Shown in pieces: positions 28,921-38,098 of a stretch of DNA of 64,000 bases. This stretch comes from Rhodobacterales bacterium (GTDB lineage Bacteria; Pseudomonadota; Alphaproteobacteria; Rhodobacterales; Rhodobacteraceae): NCBI GenBank assembly GCA_002748265.1, contig PDRY01000012.1:310001-374000 (forward strand), read 5' to 3'. The translations under genes and the position numbers were made by a program. The stretch's first letter is position 1; each line of letters starts with the position of its first letter. Under the pieces are notes generated by a model that made no database searches, was not told the origin of the DNA, and saw only the letters and a program-made list of their open reading frames with translations.

Positions 28921-30954
28921 TCAGCGCCGCCCTTCGCGCAGCCAGCCCCACAGCATCAGGCCCGCCGCCAAAAGCAGCGCGAGCCAGGCGGGCAGGAGCG
29001 GGGTGAGCCGCAGATCCGCCGTCAAGTAGGCACCTCGCGGGGTCACGCCCAGCCAGCCAGCCCCCGCCGCGATGCGGCCCGCACGGACCTCGCGGATGCG
29101 GGGCAGCCCGTCTTCGATGGCGATGTTTCCCCCCTGCCCGGCTGCGATGGCCGGGGCCAGAAGATCGCTCGTGGCAATCGTCTGCTCGAACTCCCGGGGC
29201 GCGGCGGGGCCGGTGGCGGTGACCGCCTCAAGCGTATCGTCGCGCAGCCGATAGATGCCCGGATCGGGCGCGGGGATCACCGCCTCAAAGAGGCCCGGTG
29301 CGCGCAGCGCCAACGGCAGGGTCTGCGTGCTCCCGTCGGGGCGGGTGACGGTCACCTCTGACGCGCTGTCCTCAAGCGTGCGCCGCTGCACGCGCAGCTG
29401 GCCATCCTCGGGCAGCGCGGTGAGCACCTCTTCCTCCAGCTCAGGCTCTTTCATCTCCCAATGGGCCAGGCGCCGGAGCAGCTCCAACTGCGGCCCGCCA
29501 CCCTCGAACCCGCGCCCCCAGAGCCAGGCCTGATCCGAAGCCAGAAGCGCCACGCGCCCCTCGCCCACCCGCTGCAAGAGCAGCAGCGGACGGCCCTCAA
29601 GCCCCTCCATCAGGATCTGGGCATCGGGGGCGGGGCGCAGGTCGATCTGGCGGAACCAGCGGCCCCATTCGGCGTCATCGCCCAGCCCGCGCGTCACCGG
29701 GTGGCGCGCACCCAGCTCTGTCAGGGTCGGGCGGAAGCCCTGCTCTACCACGCGGGCGGTGGGCGAGCCGGGGAGGATATTGCCCAAGGGCGAGCGCCAC
29801 AGCGAATCCGCGCCCGCAAAATCAGGCCCCGCGGCCACGAGGATGGCCCCGCCATCTTCGACATAGCGCTGAATATTGGCGAAATACTCGGTGGGCAGGA
29901 TCCCCCGCCGTTTGTAGCGGTCGAACACGATCAGATCGAATTCGTCGATCTTTTCCAAGAACAGCTCGCGGGTCGGGAACGCGATGAGCGACAGCTCCGT
30001 CACCGGCACGCCGTCCTGCTTTTCGGGCGGGCGCAGGATGGTAAAGTGGACCAGATCGACGGAAGGATCGCTCTTGAGCAGGTTGCGCCATGTGCGCTCC
30101 CCGGCATGCGGTTCCCCCGACACCAGCAGCACCCGCAGCCGGTCGCGCACGCCGTTGATGCGCACGATGGCGCCGTTGTTGCGGTCGGTCAGCTCGCCCT
30201 CGACGGCGGGCGTTTCGATCCGCAGCAGGTTCATCCCGCCATGGGGCAGCCTGTAAGGCAGATCGACGGAACGCCCGACGGGCACGGTGAAGACCTGCTC
30301 GGGTCCGCCATCGACGGCGATCACCAGATCGGCCTGATCCGCGCCGGGGGCGGCGCCGGTGTCTTCGACACGGAAGCGCAGGGTGATGTCTTCGCCAAGG
30401 ATCGCATAGGCGGGCGCGGATTCCATCACCAGCCTGCGGTCCCAGTCCTGCGCGCGCCCCGTGCGCAACAGATGCAGCGGCGCGGGCAGGTCCGGCGCAA
30501 GGTCGGTGTCGTGGATCACCCCGTCCGACAGGGCAAACACCCCGGCGATGCGGCTGCGCGGCAGATCGGTCAGCGCCTCTGAAAGTGCGCTCATCAGCCG
30601 GGTGCCGCCGCCCTGCGCGGCATCGGTGATCTCGACGGTCTCCACTTGCCCCCGCGCGGCAAGCTCGCGGCGCAGATGGGCCAGAGCGCGCTCCGTCTGA
30701 TCAGGCCGCGTGCCCAGCTCTTGCGAGGCGCTGCGATCCACGGCCACGACGAAGATATCGTTGAGCGTCTCGCGCTCTTCCTCGCGCAGGGCCGGGCCGG
30801 ACAGCGCGGCCAGCAGGACAAGCCCCGCCAACCCGCGCAAAGGCCATCCCCGCAGCCCCTTCCACAGCGCCCAGACCGTGGCCAAGGCGACAAGCGCGGC
30901 GAGCGCGGCCAAAGCCCAAAGCGGCACAAGCGGGGCAAAGACGATCCCGGTCAT
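28921..30954 (-). CDS. Membrane protein with vWA-like and GATase1-like domains
   Basis: 677 residues. Two N-terminal helices (about 8-30 and 36-55) are followed by a segment with an Asp-Arg-Ser-Ala-Ser motif after IFVVAV, resembling a vWA MIDAS. Further on, LRVLLVSGEPHAGERTWRN and FDLIVFDRYKRRG look like a class I glutamine-amidotransferase fold without a visible catalytic Cys. A last helix lies near 648-668. Last gene of the MoxR-DUF58-DUF4159 operon; its start overlaps the previous stop by four bases. These envelope proteins are conserved in many Proteobacteria, but their task is unproven. Confidence 0.8.
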   Translation of the reverse strand: MTGIVFAPLVPLWALAALAALVALATVWALWKGLRGWPLRGLAGLVLLAALSGPALREEERETLNDIFVVAVDRSASQELGTRPDQTERALAHLRRELAARGQVETVEITDAAQGGGTRLMSALSEALTDLPRSRIAGVFALSDGVIHDTDLAPDLPAPLHLLRTGRAQDWDRRLVMESAPAYAILGEDITLRFRVEDTGAAPGADQADLVIAVDGGPEQVFTVPVGRSVDLPYRLPHGGMNLLRIETPAVEGELTDRNNGAIVRINGVRDRLRVLLVSGEPHAGERTWRNLLKSDPSVDLVHFTILRPPEKQDGVPVTELSLIAFPTRELFLEKIDEFDLIVFDRYKRRGILPTEYFANIQRYVEDGGAILVAAGPDFAGADSLWRSPLGNILPGSPTARVVEQGFRPTLTELGARHPVTRGLGDDAEWGRWFRQIDLRPAPDAQILMEGLEGRPLLLLQRVGEGRVALLASDQAWLWGRGFEGGGPQLELLRRLAHWEMKEPELEEEVLTALPEDGQLRVQRRTLEDSASEVTVTRPDGSTQTLPLALRAPGLFEAVIPAPDPGIYRLRDDTLEAVTATGPAAPREFEQTIATSDLLAPAIAAGQGGNIAIEDGLPRIREVRAGRIAAGAGWLGVTPRGAYLTADLRLTPLLPAWLALLLAAGLMLWGWLREGRR

Positions 30955-33629
30955 GGCTGCGCCTCCAGACGATCCAGCAGGGCGGGCACATGGACCTGAT
31001 CGCTTTTGTAGTTGCCGGTGAGCACATGCATCACAAGGTTCAACCCGAACCGATGCGCCAGCTCGCGTTGGCGCTCTCCGGCCGTGCCCCGCCCGACCGG
31101 CAGGAGCGGGTTGCCCAGATCATCCGTCGCCCAGGCCGCAGCCCAATCGGCGCCGCCGATCACCACCGGGCTCACCCCGTCGTTGAGATCGCGGAACGGC
31201 ATCCCTTCGGCGGCCTGCGCGCCGGCCGGAGCGGCTTCGACCCAAACCTCACCCGCGTAGCGGCCCGGAAAGCTGTCGAGCAGGTAGAAGGCCCGGGTCA
31301 GCACGTGGTCCTGCGGCATCGGCTCCAGCGGCGGAATATCGAGCGCGGCGGCCAGGGCGCGCAGCTTGCGGCCATTGGCCGTGGTGTCGCCATAACCCGC
31401 CAGATCGGCATCGCGGGTGTCGAACACGATCATCCCGCCGCCGAGCAGGTAGCGGTTCAGCCGCGCCACTGCCTGCGCCGAGGGCAGCGGCTGGGTTTCG
31501 GTGATCGGCCAATACAGCAGCGGGAAGAAGGCAAGCTCGTCCGTTTCGACATCCACGCCCATCGGGATCCCCGGCTCGATCGAGCTGCGGCGGAACAGAG
31601 TGTCCGAAAGCCCCTGAAGCCCGGCCTGCGCGATCTCATCCACCTTGGCATCGCCCGTGAGAACATGGGCCAGCACCACGTCGCGCGTGGCTTGGATGGC
31701 GAAGTCATCCGCCTCCTGCGCCTGCACGTCAGGGGGCAGAAGCAGCACCAGCATCAGCGCCAAAAGCCGCCCGCCAAGCGCAAGCGTCGCCGCCACGTCG
31801 ACGGCCAACAGGATCAGCGCAAGCGCCAGAAGCGGCCCGCCCAAGGCACGGGCGGGCGCGGCGCTGCCCTGTTCGATCACGGTGCCCGCGGGCCAGTCGG
31901 CCAACCCCGTCACACGCGGGGCGTTGAGCACAAAGACGCGGTCGTCGCTTTCATAAAGGCCCGGCGGCAGGTCTGGCCCCGCGGCACCTTGCAAAGCCGC
32001 GCCATCGACGCCCGAAGCGGGCTCCGCGCCGGTCAGAGCGCCGTCCGCCCGCAGGCTCTGGGTGATCTGCCAGATCGTGCCGTCTTCGGCCTTTGCGTCT
32101 CCGGTCGGGCTGCCTGCGGCGATCGCCAGGCGCTCCAGCATCTGCACGAAGAGCCCCGAAAGCGGCAGGGTGGACCATTCCGCATTGGCCGTGACGTGAA
32201 ACAGGACAATCTGCCCCGCTCCGACGGGTTTGCGGGTGACAAGCGGTGTGCCGTCGGCCAGCCGCGCGATCACGCGGCCTTCCAGATCCGGGCCGGGCTC
32301 GGCCAGCACCTGGGCAGAGACCTCCACGTCGCCCGGCACGCTCAGGCCGTGAAACGGGCTGGTCACGTCGAACGGTGCGAGCGCCTTGGGCGTGCCCCAG
32401 CTCATCGCGCCGCCGATGGTGCGCCCGCCGGCCCGCAGCCGGACAGGCAGCAGCGGGTCTTCGCCCGGCTCGGCCCGCGCCATGGACGGCCCGGCAAAGC
32501 GCAGCAGCAGCCCGCCTTGCTCCAGCCACGTCGTCAGCGCGTCCACCTCGGCCCCGGCGAGCCCGGCGACATCGGCCAGCACCAGCACATCGGGATTGGC
32601 CTGCAAGAGGTCCAGCAGCGTGCCCTCAATCAGCTCCGCCGTCGGGGTGAGCGCCTGGCGCAGATAGTGGAGCGGGGCCAGCAGCTCCATCGCCTCGCGC
32701 TCCGCCCGGCCAGCCACAAGCCCGATCTCACGCCGGGTCAGCGCGCCGCCGGTGAGCCAGACCCGTCCGGCAGAGCGGGCGCCCTCGATCTTGAGCGACG
32801 TGACGCGGTTGCGCAGCTCTGCTGGGAGCGTGAGACGCGCTTCGCCCTCGCCGCCATCAAAGCGCATCGGGGCCTCGGCCAGCACCCGCTCCACGCCCGA
32901 AGGGTCGGGGCCGATGGCCTGCACGGTTGGGTCATCGCCCTGCCCCGCGCGCCAGCCGGTGACCGACAAAAGCCCGTCCTGCATCGCCACACCGGTCAGA
33001 ACGGGGCGCGGGGCGGCGGGCTCCACCACCCGCAGGTTGCCCCGCTCGGTGAGCGCCGCATGCAGGGCGCCGCGCTCGGGCCAGCCCAGACCGTCGCTGA
33101 TCCACAGGGTATCGAACCGCTCCTCCGGCACCCAGTCGGGTGCGGCCAGGCCCCAGGGGCGCGGCTCAAGTCCCGGCAAGTGGCTAACCGTCTGGTCCGG
33201 GGCGGCGAAAACGGGGGTTTCAGGGGCAGAGGCCAGCACGACTGCGACAGGCCGCGCCTGCGACATGAGCCGCCGCCGCAGATCGCCGCGCAGCCCGTCC
33301 CAGCCCGGAGCCTGCGCCCATGTGCCATCGACCACGATCAAGAGCGGGCCGTCGCCGTCCGCGTCGCTGGCCACCGGGTTCAGCACCGGCCCGGCAAAGC
33401 CCAGGATCAGCGCCGCCACCGCAAGCGCCCGCAGCAAGAGCAGCCACCACGGGGTGCGATCGGTCACCTGGTCTTCGTCGCTCAGCCCAAGCAGCAGCGC
33501 CACCGCCGGGAACCGCCGCCGCAGGGGCGCGGGCGGGACCGCGCGCAGCAGCACCCACAGGAGCGGCAGCACCAAAAGCCCCAGCAGCAGCCAAGGCGCG
33601 GTGAAACCGACAGGGCCCAAGGTCAGCAT
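30951..33629 (-). CDS. BatA-type/DUF4159 membrane protein
   Basis: 892 residues from ATG 33629 (the 12 extra upstream residues of the open frame overlap the previous gene and lack support). The N-terminal BatA domain has two helices (LLLGLLVLPLLWVLLRA and LLLLRALAVAALILGFAGP). The middle, about 90-600, is a large exported region with GATase-like stretches. Helices near 615-655 are followed by the DUF4159 domain (RLNRYLLGGGMIVFDTRD) and end in HVLTGNYKSDQVHVP. It is in a four-gene operon with MoxR, which probably acts as its chaperone ATPase. Substrate or partner unknown. Confidence 0.88.
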   Translation of the reverse strand: MLTLGPVGFTAPWLLLGLLVLPLLWVLLRAVPPAPLRRRFPAVALLLGLSDEDQVTDRTPWWLLLLRALAVAALILGFAGPVLNPVASDADGDGPLLIVVDGTWAQAPGWDGLRGDLRRRLMSQARPVAVVLASAPETPVFAAPDQTVSHLPGLEPRPWGLAAPDWVPEERFDTLWISDGLGWPERGALHAALTERGNLRVVEPAAPRPVLTGVAMQDGLLSVTGWRAGQGDDPTVQAIGPDPSGVERVLAEAPMRFDGGEGEARLTLPAELRNRVTSLKIEGARSAGRVWLTGGALTRREIGLVAGRAEREAMELLAPLHYLRQALTPTAELIEGTLLDLLQANPDVLVLADVAGLAGAEVDALTTWLEQGGLLLRFAGPSMARAEPGEDPLLPVRLRAGGRTIGGAMSWGTPKALAPFDVTSPFHGLSVPGDVEVSAQVLAEPGPDLEGRVIARLADGTPLVTRKPVGAGQIVLFHVTANAEWSTLPLSGLFVQMLERLAIAAGSPTGDAKAEDGTIWQITQSLRADGALTGAEPASGVDGAALQGAAGPDLPPGLYESDDRVFVLNAPRVTGLADWPAGTVIEQGSAAPARALGGPLLALALILLAVDVAATLALGGRLLALMLVLLLPPDVQAQEADDFAIQATRDVVLAHVLTGDAKVDEIAQAGLQGLSDTLFRRSSIEPGIPMGVDVETDELAFFPLLYWPITETQPLPSAQAVARLNRYLLGGGMIVFDTRDADLAGYGDTTANGRKLRALAAALDIPPLEPMPQDHVLTRAFYLLDSFPGRYAGEVWVEAAPAGAQAAEGMPFRDLNDGVSPVVIGGADWAAAWATDDLGNPLLPVGRGTAGERQRELAHRFGLNLVMHVLTGNYKSDQVHVPALLDRLEAQP

Positions 33630-34480
33630 GACGCCCCCTCCGGGCCAAGGGCGCGCATCATCCACAGCAGCGCCTCGGCTGCGGGGGTATCCGTGCGATG
33701 GGTCAGGACCTGCCAGCCGGTGCGCTCTGCCAACCGGCGCAGATCGGCCTGCCGCTGCGCAAGCCGCTCAAGGTAGCGATCGCGCAGGCCGTCGGCCTTG
33801 AGCGTCTCATGCTGCGGCGTGCCGGTCATGTCTTCAAAGATCGTGCGGCCCTTATACGGGAACTGCACTTCGTCGGGGTCGAGCACCTGGCACAGCACAC
33901 CCTTGACCCCGCGCGCGGCGGCTTCGGTCAACACGGCCTCAACCGGCGCCAGATCCCCCAGGAAGTCGCCCAGCAGCGCCAGCCGGCCATGGGGCCGCAC
34001 ATGGACGGGATCGAGCGACACGCCATCGACCAGCCGTGTGGCCAGCCGGGTCACCTGCGTCTCTCCTCCGCGCGGAGGGGTGGGATCGAGCGGGCCGATC
34101 CGTTCTCCGCCCCGCGCGGCGAGGATGGCAACGGCAAGCGCCAGCTCCTGCGCGCGCTGCGCTTTGGTCACATCGCCCGATGCAAACCCCATGCCGGGGC
34201 CGGGATCGACCCAGACCTGCACCACCTGCGCCACCTGCCATTCGCGCTCACGGGCGAAAAGATCGTCACCCCGCGCCGAGCGGCGCCAGTCGATGCCGCG
34301 CATGCCGTCGCGCGGCTCTGCGGGACGGAACTGCCAGAAGGCTTCTCCCGCTCCGGCCCGGCGGCGACCGTGAAGGCCGGTCTGCACCGTGCTGGCCAGC
34401 CGCTCCGCCCCCGCCAGAAGAGCAGGCAGCGGCGCGGCCAGACCTTCGGCCCGCGCGCGAAGATCGGCGGCGCCGCTCAC
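33623..34480 (-). CDS. DUF58 domain protein
   Basis: 285 residues, cytoplasmic. Contains the DUF58 signature FRPAEPRDGMRGIDWRRSAR followed by LFAREREWQVAQ and a vWA-like continuation (VWVDPGPGMGF, then ALAVAILAARGGERIG). DUF58 proteins are the standard partners of MoxR ATPases. Overlap with moxR is four bases and with the DUF4159 gene seven bases, so all are translated together. Biochemical role not established for the family. Confidence 0.9.
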   Translation of the reverse strand: MSGAADLRARAEGLAAPLPALLAGAERLASTVQTGLHGRRRAGAGEAFWQFRPAEPRDGMRGIDWRRSARGDDLFAREREWQVAQVVQVWVDPGPGMGFASGDVTKAQRAQELALAVAILAARGGERIGPLDPTPPRGGETQVTRLATRLVDGVSLDPVHVRPHGRLALLGDFLGDLAPVEAVLTEAAARGVKGVLCQVLDPDEVQFPYKGRTIFEDMTGTPQHETLKADGLRDRYLERLAQRQADLRRLAERTGWQVLTHRTDTPAAEALLWMMRALGPEGASC

Positions 34481-35481
34481 GCGGGGGCGATCCCGGTGCG
34501 GCTTTCGGTGATCTCAGCGATCAGCGCGTCCAGATCGGTGCCCCGGGCGCGCGCCGCGAAGGACAGGGCCATGCGGTGTTTCAGAACCGGCCCGGCCATG
34601 AAGGCCACATCCTCAGGCGCCGGGGCCAGCCGCCCGCGCAGCATCGCTTCGGCCCGCGCCAGCAGCATGAGCGCCTGTGCGGCCCGCGGCCCCGGCCCCC
34701 AGGCCACCGCGTCGCGCACCACGTCCGGGGCGCTGTCATCAGACGGGCGGAACGCCCGCACCAGATCGAGGATCATGTCGACGATGCTGTCGCCTACCGG
34801 CATTCGCCGCAGCAGAGCCTGCGCGCGGGTCAGCTCTTCGGCGGCAAAGACGGGTTCGGCGGCGGCCTCTTCACTACCGGTCGTCGCCAGCAGGATCGCG
34901 CGTTCGGTATCGCGCGCCGGGTAGGGCACATCGACCTGAACCAGGAACCGGTCAAGCTGCGCTTCGGGCAGCGGGTAGGTGCCTTCTTGCTCAAGGGGGT
35001 TCTGCGTGGCGAGCACGTGGAACGGAGGCCCAAGCGGCCGGTGCTGCCCGGCCACGGTGACCTCGCGCTCCTGCATCGCCTGAAGCAGCGCGGATTGCGT
35101 GCGCGGGCTGGCGCGGTTGATCTCATCCGCCATCAGAAGCTGCGTGAACACAGGGCCTTCGATGAAGCGAAAGTTGCGGCGGCCATCCTCGCCCGTTTCC
35201 AGAACTTCGGAACCCAGAATGTCGGCGGGCATCAGGTCCGGCGTGAACTGAATGCGGCTGGTGCCCAGCCCCATGACGGTGCCGAGCGTATCGACCAGCC
35301 GCGTCTTGCCCAGCCCCGGCAGACCGATCAGCAGCGCGTGCCCCCCGGCCAGCAGCGCCGACAGGGTCAGGTCCACGACCTTCTCCTGGCCGATGAACCG
35401 GGCCGCGATGGCGCCGCGCGCCTCGGCCAGCCGGGCTTCTAGCGCTTCGATTTCGGCCACCGGATCGAGGGTCTGGGTCAT
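34477..35481 (-). CDS. MoxR-family AAA+ ATPase
   Basis: 334 residues from ATG 35481; the open frame extends 71 codons upstream across the divergent DUF1285 gene and is rejected. Walker A GLPGLGKT (53-60), Walker B LLMADEINRASPRTQSALLQAM and sensor region HVLATQNPLEQEGTYPLPEAQLDRF are all present. MoxR proteins act as chaperones that activate or assemble vWA-containing partners, fitting the three downstream genes. First gene of the operon; divergent from DUF1285 with 67 bases between starts. Confidence 0.93.
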   Translation of the reverse strand: MTQTLDPVAEIEALEARLAEARGAIAARFIGQEKVVDLTLSALLAGGHALLIGLPGLGKTRLVDTLGTVMGLGTSRIQFTPDLMPADILGSEVLETGEDGRRNFRFIEGPVFTQLLMADEINRASPRTQSALLQAMQEREVTVAGQHRPLGPPFHVLATQNPLEQEGTYPLPEAQLDRFLVQVDVPYPARDTERAILLATTGSEEAAAEPVFAAEELTRAQALLRRMPVGDSIVDMILDLVRAFRPSDDSAPDVVRDAVAWGPGPRAAQALMLLARAEAMLRGRLAPAPEDVAFMAGPVLKHRMALSFAARARGTDLDALIAEITESRTGIAPA

Positions 35482-35548
35482 GGCAATCGGCCTCCTGCCG
35501 CAGTAATGTCCGACAAGACCTAGCGCAGCCAGACCGGAGGGCAAAGCC

Positions 35549-36124
35549 ATGAGCGGACAAAAACCCGAGAGCCCGAGCGCCGAAGGCATCGCGCAGGCCG
35601 CAAAGGCCGCCTCCAGAAAGGGTCCGCCCCCCGTGGACAAGTGGAACCCGCCCTTTTGCGGCGATCTGGACATGCACATCGCGCGAGACGGCACCTGGTT
35701 CTACCTGGGCACGCCGATTGGCCGAAAACCGCTGGTGAAGCTGTTCTCCTCGATCATCCGCAAGGACGGGGAGAGCTATTTCCTCGTGACCCCGGTCGAG
35801 AAGGTGGGAATCACCGTGGAAGACGCGCCCTTCATCGCCGTCGATATCGACCGGGTGGCCGAGGGTCTGCGCTTTGTCACCAATGTCGAAGACGAGGTGA
35901 TCGCAGGGCCCGACCACCCGATCCGCGTCGCGCGCGATCCCGAAACGGGAGAGCCATCGCCTTACGTCCTGATCCGCCGCAATCTGGAGGCGCTGATCGA
36001 CCGCAAGTCCTTCTACCGGCTGGTGGATATGGGCGAAACGCGTCCCCATGACGGTGAGGACTGGTTCGGCGTCGTCTCGAACGGGGCGTTCTTCCCGATC
36101 ATCCCATCCCGCGAGCTGCCCTGA
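35549..36124 (+). CDS. DUF1285 protein
   Basis: 191 residues. After a low-complexity N-terminus the conserved DUF1285 pattern begins at about residue 30: PPVDKWNPPFCGDLDMHIARDGTWFY, then GTPIGRKPLVKLFSSII and DGESYFLVTPVEK. Family proteins are small alpha/beta cytoplasmic proteins of unknown role found next to moxR genes in alphaproteobacteria. GGAGGG lies before ATG 35549. Its stop overlaps the hyi start. Confidence 0.9.
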   Translation: MSGQKPESPSAEGIAQAAKAASRKGPPPVDKWNPPFCGDLDMHIARDGTWFYLGTPIGRKPLVKLFSSIIRKDGESYFLVTPVEKVGITVEDAPFIAVDIDRVAEGLRFVTNVEDEVIAGPDHPIRVARDPETGEPSPYVLIRRNLEALIDRKSFYRLVDMGETRPHDGEDWFGVVSNGAFFPIIPSRELP

Positions 36125-36873
36125 TGCCGCGATTTTGCGCGAACCTGTCGATGCTGTTCCCCGACCTTCCGCTGCCGCAGCGGATCGGCGCCGCGCGTGC
36201 CGCCGGGTTTGAGGCGGTGGAGATCCTCTTTCCCTACGAGGTCAACTCCGCAGAGCTTCTGGGGCCGTTGCGCCAAACGGGGCTTCCCCTTGCTCTGATC
36301 AACGGGCCGCCGCCCAGCTATGCGGGCGGCCCGCGTGGCTTTGCCGCGATACCGGGCGGGCAGGCCCGGTTTGCCGCCGATCTGCGCCGGGCCCTGCGCT
36401 ATGTCGATGCGCTTGGGGCGCAGCACCTTCACCTGATGGCCGGTGTGGCCGAGGGCCCCAAGGCCCGCGCCGCTTTCGTCGAAAACCTGCGCCATGCGGT
36501 GCAGACAGCCCCGGCCCAGAGCTTCACCATCGAGCCCCTGAACCCCGCCGATATGCCCGGCTATTTCCTGTCGGATTTCGACGTGGCAATGGACATACTC
36601 GACGAGATTGACGCCCCCAACCTGCACCTGCAGTTCGACGCCTACCATGCGCACCGGATCACCGGCGATGTGATGGGCACCTGGGCCAAAACCCGCAGGC
36701 GCGTCGCCCATGTGCAGATCGCCGGGTATCCCGGACGGCACGAACCCACAGGCGGAGAGATCGACTACCCGGAGGTCTTCGCCATGCTCGACGCCGATGG
36801 ATATGACGGCTGGGTCAGCGCGGAATACAACCCCAAGGGCGACACGGTCGCCGGTCTGGGCTGGCTGCAATAG
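36124..36873 (+). CDS. hyi: Hydroxypyruvate isomerase (TIM-barrel)
   Basis: 249 residues of the xylose-isomerase-like TIM barrel family. Hyi interconverts hydroxypyruvate and tartronate semialdehyde. Metal-ligand segments are seen: FTIEPLNPADMPGYF (Glu), LHLQFDAYHAHRITGD (Asp and His), HVQIAGYPGRHEPTGGEIDY and WVSAEYNPKGDT (final Glu). Length fits. It overlaps DUF1285 by one base, so the two share a transcript. It could serve glyoxylate/glycolate carbon flow together with glcDEF elsewhere in the window. Confidence 0.85.
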   Translation: MPRFCANLSMLFPDLPLPQRIGAARAAGFEAVEILFPYEVNSAELLGPLRQTGLPLALINGPPPSYAGGPRGFAAIPGGQARFAADLRRALRYVDALGAQHLHLMAGVAEGPKARAAFVENLRHAVQTAPAQSFTIEPLNPADMPGYFLSDFDVAMDILDEIDAPNLHLQFDAYHAHRITGDVMGTWAKTRRRVAHVQIAGYPGRHEPTGGEIDYPEVFAMLDADGYDGWVSAEYNPKGDTVAGLGWLQ

Positions 36874-36905
36874 CTGGCCCGGAGGCGTCCGCGCCCTGCC
36901 CTGTT

Positions 36906-37688
36906 CTAGCCCACGAACGCTTTTTCGATCACGAAATCGCCGGGCGACGCGTTGGAGCCTTCTTCGAAGCCCCGCGCTTCCAGCAGCGTTTTCATGTCGG
37001 TGTTCAGCGAAAGCGAGCCGCAGATCATCACGCGATCTTCCTGCGGGGATAACTCGGGCGCGCCCAGGTGGTCGGCCAGTCGGCCATCCGCGATCCAGTC
37101 GGTGATGCGGCCCATGTTCGGGCTTTCCGCGCGGGTCGTCGTCGGGACGTAGCGCAGGCGCGCGGCGTGCTCTCCGACCAGCGGATCTTCGGGCAGCGCC
37201 GAAACGAGCGCGGCGCCATAGGCCAGCTCATCCGGAGTGCGGCACGTATGGGTCAGCACGACCTCATCGTAACGCTCAAAGGTCTCCGGCTCACGCAACA
37301 GCGAGGCGAACGGCGCGATCCCTGTGCCCGTGGCGACCAGATAAAGCCGCCGCCCCGGCCGCAGCGCATCGTGAACCAGCGTGCCCACGGGCTTGGGCCG
37401 CAAGATCACCGGATCCCCGGGACGCACATGTTGCAGGCGAGAGGTCAGCGGGCCGTCCTCCACCTTGATGGAGTAGAACTCCAGCTCATCGTCCCAGGCG
37501 GGCGAGGCAATGGAATAGGCCCGCAGCAACGGGCGGCCATTGTCACCCATCAGGCCGATCATGACGAATTCGCCCGAGCGGAACCGCAAGCTGCGCGGAC
37601 GGGTCAGCCGGAAGGAAAAGAGCCGGTCGGTGTAATGCGTGACGGCAGTCACGGTTTGCGCATCGGGCAGCGCGGCGGGAGCATTCAT
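36906..37688 (-). CDS. fpr: Ferredoxin--NADP reductase
   Basis: 260 residues from ATG 37688, which overlaps the preceding stop (ATGA); the longer open frame is rejected. FAD domain: FSFRLTRPRSLRFRSGEFVMIGL (R-x-Y/S-S-like site is RAYSIAS). NADP domain: RLYLVATGTGIAPFASLLREPET and VMICGSLSLNTDM, with C-terminal VIEKAFVG that stacks on FAD in the Fpr subclass. It can supply reduced ferredoxin or flavodoxin to sulfite reductase, matching its place at the end of the cys operon. Confidence 0.93.
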   Translation of the reverse strand: MNAPAALPDAQTVTAVTHYTDRLFSFRLTRPRSLRFRSGEFVMIGLMGDNGRPLLRAYSIASPAWDDELEFYSIKVEDGPLTSRLQHVRPGDPVILRPKPVGTLVHDALRPGRRLYLVATGTGIAPFASLLREPETFERYDEVVLTHTCRTPDELAYGAALVSALPEDPLVGEHAARLRYVPTTTRAESPNMGRITDWIADGRLADHLGAPELSPQEDRVMICGSLSLNTDMKTLLEARGFEEGSNASPGDFVIEKAFVG

Positions 37689-38098
37689 CGGGGGGTCTCC
37701 GGCATCAGACGGGATTGATAGCTTTGGCCAAAGCGGACGGATTGCCACTGCGGCTCGGGGTTTCGGTCGGCCTGCGGGGCGCTGATTTCGATGTCGTCGA
37801 AGCCCGCCCGCACCGCCGCGCGCAACTGATCGACCAGCAAAGCGCCGCTGGCCCGCAGATGGCCTTTGTAACCCAGCACCCGCAGTATCGCCGCAAGAGA
37901 GAACCCGCGACCATCCGCGTGGGTTTCAAACGGGATAACAATCAGATCGAGCCGGGCGAAATGCGCGCTCAAGCCGGTCGGGTCCGTATCCGGCGCCAGG
38001 CGCAGCGCCGGGCCGTTTTCATAGCTGTCCATATCCGGCACCGGGGTTCCGGCGAAGATGTCTTCGACGAAACCCTGTGCGGTAATCACCTGTGTCAT
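37685..38098 (-). CDS. DUF934 protein of the sulfate-assimilation operon
   Basis: 137 residues. The conserved core is LIVIPFETHADGRGFSLAAILR followed by GYKGHLRASGALLVDQL, which defines DUF934. The family travels with cysH and cysI in proteobacteria; a supporting role in sulfite reduction or electron transfer is proposed but unproven. It overlaps cysH upstream by four bases and fpr downstream by four. Confidence 0.92.
   Translation of the reverse strand: MTQVITAQGFVEDIFAGTPVPDMDSYENGPALRLAPDTDPTGLSAHFARLDLIVIPFETHADGRGFSLAAILRVLGYKGHLRASGALLVDQLRAAVRAGFDDIEISAPQADRNPEPQWQSVRFGQSYQSRLMPETPR

Noticed and set aside
30990-33776. Long plus-strand open frames opposite the DUF4159 gene
   Set aside because: Arg/Gln/His-rich translation without domains, and the minus-strand operon shows clear family signatures and stop-start overlaps.
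35482-35694. 71-codon N-terminal extension of MoxR
   Set aside because: It runs through the divergent DUF1285 gene and the MoxR domain starts right after ATG 35481.
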